In this document: positions 55,723 through 64,000 of the stretch, in pieces | How the letters are laid out: the number at the start of each line of letters is the position of its first letter | Numbering within the stretch: the stretch's first letter is position 1 | DNA from: Nematopogon swammerdamellus | Taxonomy: Eukaryota > Arthropoda > Insecta > Lepidoptera > Adelidae | Reading direction: 5' to 3' | Assembly: GCA_946902875.1 (NCBI GenBank) | Contig: OX336343.1 | Location: forward strand, 100,754-164,753 | Length of the DNA: 64,000 nucleotides | Position numbers and translations under genes: made by a program | Notes under the pieces: model-generated | Told to the model about the DNA's origin: nothing | Seen by the model: only the letters and a program-made list of their open reading frames with translations | The model's database searches: none

Positions 55723-58488
55723 TGCGACGAACTAGACTCCCACCAAAGTATATTTTGTATTTATACTTCACCTGATAGGTGTCGTCGAATAATTATTCCG
55801 AAATTCCACGCTTCCGCGAGTAACCTCTAAAATAAAACATGGCCTGCGTTTAGCATTCAAGTGATCTCTAGGTAAACTCAAGCAATGTATACATACGTAT
55901 ACACTGAATTAAGTGTAGATGGACCCTGTATCTTCCTCTCTTCGAAGAAGCGTTGTGTAACCGTATAACCCAGAGTACTAACTCAATCCCTAGCTTTCTA
56001 TCCTAACCTTTGTTCTTCGAATAATATTCTAACTACCTATGTAATTTTCTGCCTAAGTCCGCCTCTCCTATATTACTGTGTCTCTTCCATCACATTGTAA
56101 TTGTCTGTGTTCTCTCCTCCCAGAAATTGTGTTAACCAGTAATTTTCATATTATTCAAACAATTTCCCCCGGAGGGGAAGTAAGAAGCTCCACGAGTCCT
56201 GGGTCCCCTCACCCCTGGCCTCTCCACGCTCCTTACAGTGGCCACCAACCAGATAGGGCTGCCGTACTCCCAGCAGCTCTATTTCTGTATACCTAAGGGC
56301 CCCCTTTGTTTCCTATCCTGTGAAGAAACTGTTTCTCTTAGGAAGAGATTTAAAATGAAATTCGTGGTGTAATGTGGGTGATTTAGGGCCCCTACGGACC
56401 CCAAATCCTAAAGGCGTGCGTGTGTGTGTGAGTGTGTGTGTGTGGTCCCCATCCTAACCTCGAAGTACTTCGTCCGACGGACTTCGCCTATCGAAAGAAG
56501 GCTACCACAGGTTTCCTCCTCAGACGGTCAGCTCAGCTTGCACCGGTCCTTAGAGTACAGCCACCCACTTCGCCCAGATAGAATAGTATCGCACTAACAG
56601 GTCATACTAACTGGGACCTCACAACCTAGCAGGACTAAGGAGGACCACTGAGGGGTATTTACCTGGTCTTCCTAGTACCTACCTCACTAAATACTACACA
56701 CTATGGTACTACTCGTTCTCACGAAGTGAACCCTCTCTCCCTTGCAGGATTAAGGAGAATTAATTCACACAGCTACATGGCTAACCTACCATATGACTTT
56801 AGTAATAATCAAATGAAATGGGTCCTCACAGCCTAGCAGGATTAAGGAGGGCCACTGAGGGGTATTTACCTGGTCTTCCTAGTACCTAACCTCACTAAAT
56901 ACTACACACTATGATACTACTCGTTCCCACGAAGTGAACCCTCTCTCCCTTGCAGGATTAAGGAGAATTAATTCACACAGCTACATGGCTAACCTACCAT
57001 ATGACTTTAATAATAATCAAATGAAATGGGTCCTCACAGCCTAGCAGGATTAAGGAGAACCACTGTGGGGTACTTACCTGGTCTTCCTAGTACCTAACCT
57101 CACTGAATACTACACACTATGATACTACTCGTTCCCACGAAGTGAACCCTCGCTCCCTTGCAGGATTAAGGAGAATTAATTCACACAGCTACATGGCTAA
57201 CCTAGCAATATGAATTTATTGTTTGAAGAACCTAACTACCCACGTTATAATTTGATAATTTAGCCAGAATTCCAGTTGCGCTTCGACCTTATGTTACGTC
57301 TTCTTACCACGAGGCCTTGTCTCGTGATATCATTGAGAATGAACTGAATCTTGTGTGAACAAGCGTGTATGCTTATTCAGCATAGCTAGCATAGCCCACC
57401 CAACATTCCATTGAAAGGAAAAGAACCTCGTATGAGTGCGCGCGTATGCATATTTCAGCAAAACCCGCAACCCACATACAACATTCCAAGGAAGAACCCT
57501 GTGAGATCGTGCGTGTATGCATATTTCAGCAAAACCCGCTTCCCTCACAACATTCCATGAAAGAACTCTGCGTGAGTGGGCGTGCATGCATATTTCAGCA
57601 CAACCCGCTCCCTCACCCAGTGCTCCAAAAGGGAAAGAGCCCTGTAATAGTATGCATGTATGCATATTTCAGCATAGCTCGCATCCCACACAGTGCTCCA
57701 ATGATGGTCCATATAAAAATATTTCACATCCCTAATACTAGCAAATAATTTCTGAAAAGCCAGTATTGTTTCCAAAACTAGCCCAGCCACCAAAGGAAGA
57801 CTCCAATACAATGCAAGTTAATAGAACTGGTCGAATTGCAACTAGAAAACTCCAAAATATAGCGCGGCGTCCGAGACTCACCGAAACGTTGATGCCGAAA
57901 AACAATGGCGCTCGATGCGACTTAGCGATGACCGGGGCTCAGGCAAGTTGTTCCTTCGAGGCTCGCAGTTGTACTAAAAGTGCTCCTCCCGTGTTACACG
58001 CCCTTAAATAGCCTCGCTTTCTTACTCCCATCCTCACACCCACGACCAATCGGGAATCATCCCCAACATCGTTTCCGCGTTTCCCATTGGTCGACCAATC
58101 ACAATGCCTGAAGCAATTTTCCTTAAAAATGCGTTCCATATTTCCCTAAAACTTTCAGTAACTAATCTCTGAAAAATGCTACGAATTTACAAGAGTAGAT
58201 GTAATACAGCCAATTCGTCCTATATCTTACTGCACGCCGACCTATAATACTTATCTATCATCATTTCTCGCTTATACGGTGTTGCTAGTCATTCCTGTTC
58301 AGAATGTATGCACGTTGTATTTTCTGCGCCTGACTACACGCCACCCGCTACAATTTATACGCAACGCGGTCTCTTTGCTATACTCACTACCCAGGCGCTA
58401 AACTAACTCCTACGCCTTATAACATTTTACCAGCCAGCCTTCATACGTCCTATTGTATTTTCATTGAGGTAGGTTGTGATTCGTCACA
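55723..58488. repeat. Right LTR, 2766 bp, with triplicated 207-bp unit
   Basis: Same ends as the left LTR. The extra 414 bp are two more copies of a 207-208 bp unit (CCTAGCAGGA landmark at 56625, 56832 and 57040) present once in the left LTR. Both LTRs are made from one template, so the expansion arose after insertion or by template slippage during it. Confidence 0.85.
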
Positions 58489-58492
58489 AGAT
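58489..58492. repeat. Target-site duplication AGAT (right)
   Basis: Mate of 44454-44457. Confidence 0.75.
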
Positions 58493-58669
58493 GCTCGAAA
58501 TTTGAAAATGGAACGTATCTGTGTCATTTATTTTTAAGCAACAAATTTATTTGAAAATCGAAGACTAAAGGACCTTCTCAACAATTTGATTTCAACGTCA
58601 GCAAAATAAACGAGTCAAACGGGTTCGAGTACGAGTGCGCGGAGCAAAAAAACGCTTCCGGGCCACTAC

Positions 58670-58917
58670 TGAAGCTACATCTATGAAGGTTCTCTAAATC
58701 GTTTCTTTGTCGCACCGCTAGAATGTGGAACTGTCTTCCGGCGAGTGTATTTCCTGAATCGTATTAACGGGCTAGACAGCCTAGCAACAGTCCGCAAATC
58801 TGCTGGCATGGCACCTAACTGAGCGTGGTTTCGCGAGGAGAGGTGATTTTGGCCCTGTCGACTGCACCATTGGTCTCTCGGCACAGCCACCCATGCCGGT
58901 TTACATAAAAAAAAACA
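58670..58917 (+). pseudogene. LINE 3' end whose tail matches SINE family B
   Basis: A degraded coding end (TGTGGAACTGTCTTCCGGCG, compare the W-NALP block of LINE C-termini) is followed by GGCATGGCACCTAACTGAGC, GAGGTGATTTTGGC and CAGCCACCCATGCCGGTTTA then CATAAAAAAAA. SINE B ends GGTATGGCACCTA...GAGGTGATATT...TAGCCACCAATACCGGATTACATAAAA, so the two share a tail. Confidence 0.6.
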
Positions 58918-59700
58918 TAAATTGTATTCCATGTTCGGCAGATGTCCACAGCGGTTGCCCAGGTCAGGTTTTAACATTAAAAATGTTTTTTCGATCGCTT
59001 CAGTATAGCCCCCAATTTCGCTGAAAGTGTGTAATCGTCCTGGTGTCGCGAGTTCTGGGGCTACGCGAGTGGTTGTGGGCTCGAAAGACGCGTATCGGCT
59101 AGGGCTGCAAGGTGTTGAACCATTTTTCGAACCCTGTTTAGATTTGGACTTTGGGCTACATAAAAAAAAAGCATTCGTCTGTCGATGATGGTTCGTGCTG
59201 TAGGTGGTCCCTCAAATTTTTCCCATTTTCGCTGAGAGTGTGAAATCGACTATTGGAAGGGCAACAGCGTAGAGAGCGAGGAGGAATATCCGAATGTATG
59301 AAATAAATTGTGAAAAATCAAATCACGGCTCTGCAGATCCTCGGGTGACTGTGTTAGTTTGTTAGTTGGGTTCTGATGATGGAGCCGGAAGGAGTAGTAG
59401 TCCTTGCGTCATGAAAACTATTTTGCCGTATAAATATTAAACAGTTTTAAGGGAAAATGATTATGAGAAAAGGTTTCGCGGCGGCTGCGCGGCGTATCGC
59501 GTGGAATCGCGGAGGATGCGCTGCACTGACCGCCTACGCGCAGATATATATTCGCTGTGTTTCGCCTCCCGCGACGATATTTATTTTTTGTAACTGTGGG
59601 GAGTTCAGACGAGGGGGCAGACGGCTCTCCGGTTGTAATATTGATTCATCGGCGCCGCCGCGCCCCGCCCCGCCCCGCCCCACCGCGGGAACATCGCCAA
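58918..59700. other. Repeat remnants and a GC-rich block
   Basis: ATTCCATGTTCGGCAGATGT (58925) also occurs at 21134. A second GGGCTACATAAAAAAAA end lies at 59155. GGTTCTGATGATGGAGCCGG (59369) recalls the 9030 array. GC-rich CCGCCCCGCC run near 59655-59690. No gene supported. Confidence 0.4.
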
Positions 59701-59701
59701 C

Positions 59702-59964
59702 TTAGTATGTGGCGCGGCGCTTGGTGCACCGCTCAATACGGCGGCGGCGCTTATTTGGAAAATATACCTTTACCCAACGCTCCATAGTGTTGAGCTCGGG
59801 TATACAATCAAGAACTTGCTTTGCAAGTTTATCACTTGAAAATTTACCGGAGCGCAACACTTTTCTATGGTATTCTTTCAAGTACGAAACTCCGCTTGGG
59901 CTTCCTTTAATGTATACCCAAAGACATTAAACTCACCCTCTAATCTCTTTGTGTATACCCGATC
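59702..59964 (-). pseudogene. Unrecognised coding-like fragment with one frameshift
   Basis: The minus strand reads YTKRLEGEFNVFGYTLKEAQ then AEFRT in one frame. Near 59883 it changes frame to LKEYHRKVLRSGKFSSDKLA, KQVLDCIPELNTMERWVKVY and a basic end to a stop at 59702-59704. Composition and lack of repeats look protein-like rather than random. I do not recognise the family. It could be a dead exon of a transposon or of a host gene. No start or acceptor was established. Confidence 0.35.
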
Positions 59965-60119
59965 CCAACACGATGATGCTGTTATTAATATTCCGTATGA
60001 ACATATATGCACTACCTTATGTACGTTGTACTCAATCATGCATCAAACGTAGGTGTAACAGTTTCGCTTTTTACCCGACTACGGCGAAGCCAACAGGAGG
60101 GTAATGTGTTTAGCCTGAA

Positions 60120-60158
60120 TGTTTGTATGTATGTATGTATGTATGTATGTATGTATGA
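60120..60158. repeat. (GTAT)n microsatellite
   Basis: About nine GTAT units following a GGCGAAGCCAACAGGAGGGTA module. Confidence 0.9.
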
Positions 60159-60429
60159 GGGTTAGAAAGAGCGTAGCGCCTAGAAGAAGCGTCGATTCTC
60201 AATGAAAGATATACCAAAATGTTCTAGAACATCGCGAAATTGACATAGGATAGGTTAGTACTCAACGAATTTGTGAAAATCGTAGACAGAAAAAATAGTT
60301 CTGGACTCCGCACTTCATACTTCAATTATTACTAAAACGAGACACCGTGGTTATGGTAGTGTGCGTATCGCGTAATACAGGACCGACCATCTCAAGAGAT
60401 CGCAGTGATATTGTGTCATCCTTTTTCCA

Positions 60430-60665
60430 CGCGCAGTAATCCCGTATCGCTTGCCTGCACCATAAGTTAGCCGTCTTCATACAAACGCGCCGATTTCGCA
60501 CTCACACAAGCGCGCGCCTGCGCACGCTGTCTGTACACAACCACTACATGCATTCTCACTGTCTCTCGCGCGTAGTCAGTGATGGTCGCCCCGCCCCCGT
60601 GCTCGGTGACGCACACCACGTGACGGCCGCTGCCTGCCGCCTGCCGCTTCCCGATAGAAAGTATT
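60430..60665 (+). promoter_or_regulatory. CpG-rich promoter-like region
   Basis: It contains GCGCGCCTGCGCACGCTG (NRF1-like), a CCCCGCCCCCG box and a CACGTG E-box (about 60619-60624). It sits directly upstream of the THAP-like exon. Function is inferred from composition only. Confidence 0.3.
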
Positions 60666-60698
60666 ATTATTCGAATTTTATTTTATTGCACTAACTTA

Positions 60699-60801
60699 AT
60701 GGCTCCGCGTTTCTGCAGTGTGTACGCGGCTGCATGAATAGATCAGGTTCAGGCTCGAATCGCGAGTTAACATTATTCTCATTACCTGCTCCCATCGAAA
60801 G
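60699..60801 (+). pseudogene. THAP-like zinc finger first exon, 2-base frameshift
   Basis: ATG at 60699 reads MAPRFCSVY. Two extra bases (about 60726-60728) then shift the frame, after which the sequence reads GCMNRSGSGSNRELTLFSLP then APIER. It meets a strong donor G|GTAAGT at 60801/60802. FCSVYGC...R...LFSLP fits the start of a THAP domain (C-x(2-4)-C zinc knuckle then hydrophobic FP-like block). THAP domains occur in host factors and in P-element or Kolobok type transposases. No second exon with the remaining Cys and His was found. The frameshift could be real decay or an assembly error. Confidence 0.45.
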
Positions 60802-60809
60802 GTAAGTAA

Positions 60810-62230
60810 CATAAAAAATATTATTAAAGTATGTAGTTAAATTATGTAAGTTATTAATACAAGTAGGTACTAAGCGAAGGAATTGACTTGAGGGCTCGGT
60901 AACGTCAGAGCAAAGTACCTATTAGTATTTAATTATAGTATTAATTAGTTATTAATAGCTAGGTACTAGCTGCAAAAACCATTCGCGAACCCCGGCATCG
61001 GGCGCGGCCGCGCGGCGCACGCGAAGGCTGCGCCGCCGCGCGCGGGCCCGCGGTTGTCGACTTGTTCAGACTTGTTAGAGATACCACGCACAACGCAATT
61101 TCGCGCGGTTTTGTCTTCTATAAATGGCCACAGCTCCTACCGCGGACACTTTCATGACTGCTAGCGACCAACCAAGTTATTAAGTAATTCATTAAAATAA
61201 CAAAAATAAAAATATAAGTTATTAAGTAATAATAAAACAAAATTAATAAATACATTTTAAAATTATTTATTTGCTACTTTTTTTATTAAGATTAATAATT
61301 ATATTAATCTATAATTCTAAATATATTTTCTATAATTTTTATAGTTATAAATTTTTTGCCCACTTATTAATTCTCTTCATCGTCCGCGACTACGAAATCT
61401 TTGTCCAAAGACGGACGTGAGTTAAAGTTGAATTTTGACATTGCATTAATTTTTGGGAGGTTAAAGTTAAAAAAAAAATTTACCCGACTGCGCGAAGCAA
61501 AAATGAAGGGTTATCTTTTTAGCAATTTATGTGTGTGTATGTTTGTTTTTACGTATGTTCCACCGTAGCGCCAGAACTAAGCATCCGATATTATTACAGT
61601 ATACTACTATTTTTATTTATAGTTAGATTTATTTTTATAGTTAATTTAGTTATTTTTAGGTCTAGATTTAATTATTTTTGTTAATGTTGTGTGTTCAATA
61701 AAGCATCCGATTATTGAGTGGGGTATCGTTATCAAGGGCTCAAACATCAAAATAACATCGTTCACTGTCTATCGAAAATACAGCTTTCGAAAATATACCT
61801 TAACGCCAGTATATAATAAATCTATGACAACTCATATATTCTGTTAGAGTAAAATTTTGGGAGCTGGCTCTTGGTCTATAAATAAAAAATACATAAATGT
61901 ACATAATAATTTTAAAGAATAGCATTTCCACCATGATGGGCTCACTGCCTGTCAATTGTGTTAGTGTTTTGAGTTGTGACATCCCTGGAGGCTCGGCGCA
62001 GCGTAGGTAGTTATTTTAAAAATGGCCTCCAGTTATCTTACTCGTCTTCTTTTACTATGCCTGCACGCTCCACGCAAACATTTACGTGTTCCAAAACAAG
62101 CGAATGTCGCACGTAGTCGATCGATAAATTGCCGCTTGCTTCAACCGCTCAAAACTATGGAGGTGGCTTTTTACTTCTTATTATTAAATTATTTATTAAA
62201 AACATTTATTGCAATTTTTTTCGTTTATTC
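60810..62230. other. No supported gene
   Basis: A GC-rich patch at 60990-61065 (GGGCGCGGCCGCGCGGCGCA), AT-rich sequence, a CCCGACTGCGCGAAGC module (61482), and an AT-rich stretch with an AATAAA near 61700 resembling a LINE 3' UTR. Confidence 0.4.
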
Positions 62231-62234
62231 TTTT

Positions 62235-62488
62235 TTATGGAAACTGACACGGTTGGCTACATCACCTACAACGTCCGTGATGTCAGCCCATAACAACGGG
62301 TGAACTAGGTGCCATGTCAGTGCTTCCCCCTTTGATCGTGCCGGCTACACTGAACTGGTCGGAAAACACAAACTATTTACATAGCCGTTTCAACCGACGT
62401 TTCATTCAGTGCGGTGGTACCAACCCGGGCGGGTTAAACCCTACCACCAAGTAAGATTAGGAGGGAAGGGACCTACAGTTTTACGATT
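62235..62488 (-). mobile_element. SINE family A, 5'-truncated
   Basis: Body and tail only: GTAGGTCCCTTCCCTCCTAA through GGTTTAACCCGCCCGGGTTG to AACCGTGTCAGTTTCCATAA. No pol III head. Confidence 0.8.
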
Positions 62489-62489
62489 T

Positions 62490-63430
62490 ACATTTATTTG
62501 TGAAAGAAAACCTATGGACGATGAGTGAATTATTTTATAAAAATTTCAAACGCATTTGTCAATTTATGTCGACTTTAGACGTGTCTTATATCACTTGCAA
62601 CTAAAATCACCTAAAATTTTACAGATGTGCTTAAATTAAGATTATTTAATCATTCGTTCATCTCCTGTCTTTCTTTCTCAAAATGACAATAATGACAGGA
62701 ATATCTAAATTTTAGCTTTAATAGTGTGAAGTGTCTACTAGAAATAAAGCCAATATGTTACTAACATTAAAAACACAGACCAAGTTGACCAACCCACAAA
62801 CCGAGGGTTCCGCACAAATACGACGGGGGCGTGGCTTTGAAGGGGGGAAGTGTGCTAGCAAATTGCTAGTAAGCTTATTGTGTAGACTGAAGTTAAAAAA
62901 TAAATTTTAGTGAAATAATGTTTTGCCGGACGCGTAGTTTATTTAGTTTAGTTTAGTTTAGTTTAATGTTTCATGCAAAATTAAAACTTTACTTTTTTTA
63001 ACTACAAAAACATTGATTTTGAATAGACATATATGCAAAAACGACACGGGCTGCCTCGACATGGTCCCTATTAGGTTACGGTTAATTTATAGAAGATGCG
63101 GAGCGTAGTGACGCATCTTCTATAAATTAACCTTGATAATTTTTTTGAACCACCAAACTGGTTGTAAAAAGAAAAACATTTCTCACCTCCACTCATCACC
63201 TTTTTGATACATAAATATATTACAAACAAACTTAATTTTGCAGTCAACCTAAATAATAATTTCTCACTAACTATTTAAACGAGTTTTAATATTTTCGTAT
63301 TCCTCCCTTTGATGTTAACTTTTTTGAACCACTTTGTCATATACGTTTCATAAAGCAAATAAATATGTTATTCAAAATCTGTAAGAATCAAACAAGAACC
63401 AACCAAGAAAGAAACACGTAAATCTCTTGT
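62490..63430. other. AT-rich sequence, no gene
   Basis: Holds a (TTTAG)n run at 62937-62966 and CGAGGGTTCCGCACAAATAC near 62802. Otherwise featureless apart from the hairpin at 63080. Confidence 0.4.
63080..63132. repeat. Perfect 21-bp hairpin with 11-base loop
   Basis: The arm at 63080-63100 (GGTTAATTTATAGAAGATGC + G) pairs perfectly with 63112-63132; the loop is GAGCGTAGTGA. The size is that of a small-RNA precursor, but perfect pairing and the repeat setting also fit a small fold-back element. Confidence 0.6.
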
Positions 63431-63434
63431 GCAC

Positions 63435-63830
63435 CTAAGTCCTTTTGCACAAATCGCAGATCAGGTCATGCTTGGAGTACTGCTTGCACCTGTGGGATGG
63501 CTCTGCCAAATATCAGCTTTTAAAAGGGAAATTGTTTGAAAAGAGGAATTTGTTAAAAAGGATTGCATCCCCACACGCTGGACTTACCGTGGATGCGTAC
63601 CAACCTCTTCTGCAGATTTTTCCTCTATAGAACCGGTAAACTCTGGGACGCTCTCCTGTCTATATATTTCCTCCCAAGTACAGTCTCGGGTCCTTCAAGA
63701 GGGGCGTGAACAGGCACCTGTCGGGCCGGCATGGCATTCGCAACCCCCGCATACGACCAAATGTCCATGGGCGTCCTTAGACATCTCATGGGTGCCTCGG
63801 CGCCACAGGTCGCGCTTTCAATAAAAAAAA
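63435..63830 (+). pseudogene. LINE-K 3'-end fragment
   Basis: Reads KSQIRSCLEYCLHLWDGSAK, then a deletion and broken frames to GGGTCCTTCAAGAGGGGCGT, GGCCGGCATGGCATTCGCAA and the 3' end GTCGCGCTTTCAATAAAAAA. Bases 63831-64000 hold nothing recognisable. Confidence 0.8.
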
Positions 63831-64000
63831 CACAAAGAAATCACAAGCAAAAATCTGTAAATAAAAATCATGTAAGGGTTCTGGTATTTTGTTGATTTTA
63901 TTGTAGCTTTTCAAATTGCCATCTAATATAGTAAAATATATATATTATAAAAGAATTCTTTTGGGAATCCAGTGTTACCGTTTTCAAAGGTGGTGATGTA

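Larger units (their letters stand above)
44458..58488. mobile_element. Giant LTR element without coding capacity (14.0 kb)
   Basis: Two direct repeats (44458-46809 and 55723-58488) start TG and end CA, with short inverted ends (TGCGACGAA / TTCGTCACA) and a 4-bp AGAT duplication outside. Between them 8.9 kb holds no frame above 120 codons and no gag, protease, reverse transcriptase or integrase motif on either strand. It resembles the large non-autonomous LTR elements called LARDs in plants. The plus strand is poor in G throughout. A primer-site-like TGGTGCCTAAGACC (minus, 55708-55721) next to the right LTR, and a G-rich run next to the left LTR, suggest it is transcribed on the minus strand. 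Confidence 0.85.

Noticed and set aside
62022..62303. 93-residue frame with a hydrophobic start
   Set aside because: Its C-terminal third is translated SINE A sequence on the wrong strand; the start region has no supporting context.

Overview
The window looks like nuclear DNA of a moth or butterfly. It has no bacterial operons. Its repeats are ones I associate with Lepidoptera: Helitron ends carrying the 'CCCGCGGCTTCGC' motif, interspersed blocks ending in 'CTTCGCCGTAGTCGGGT', CR1/Jockey-group LINEs, tRNA-type SINEs and many fold-back elements. The species assignment is inference, because no database search was possible.

Only one apparently intact host gene is visible. It is a two-exon secreted lipase on the minus strand (21783 to 16755). 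It has a TATA box and a CRE palindrome upstream, a signal-peptide exon, a GTGAGT donor, and a 3.9 kb intron packed with repeats. A THAP-like first exon with a two-base frameshift (60699-60801, plus) and an unrecognised broken coding fragment (59702-59964, minus) are weaker traces.

Layout. (1) 1-2120: a composite repeat, cut by the window edge, with a second copy at 35810-38496. (2) 3060-10581: a Mutator-like transposase pseudogene on the minus strand, split by at least three insertions. One is a 3.26 kb hAT-like element with an 8-bp target duplication; removing it restores the reading frame. (3) 11-16 kb: GC-rich blocks, a Helitron-type minisatellite and low-complexity arrays. (4) 16.7-21.9 kb: the lipase. 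(5) 22-29.7 kb: LINE and SINE insertions nested in each other, then a 27-copy array of a 71-bp unit. (6) 29.5-39.1 kb: one 5'-inverted LINE interrupted first by a 6.07 kb nearly complete CR1/L2-group LINE (ORF1 with one stop, ORF2 with one frameshift) and again by the composite repeat. (7) 39-44 kb: giant inverted repeats, a Helitron helicase remnant and two tandem arrays. (8) 44458-58488: a 14.0 kb LTR element with very similar 2.35/2.77 kb LTRs, an AGAT target duplication and no detectable gag or pol. (9) 58.5-64 kb: further LINE and SINE remnants and a 21-bp perfect hairpin.

Apart from the lipase, the genes do not form a pathway; the window is a record of layered transposition. Two features may be undescribed. 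One is the large, young, non-coding LTR element, which must have been moved by proteins supplied elsewhere. The other is a SINE family whose pol III head holds a 5S rRNA internal segment between tRNA-type A and B boxes.
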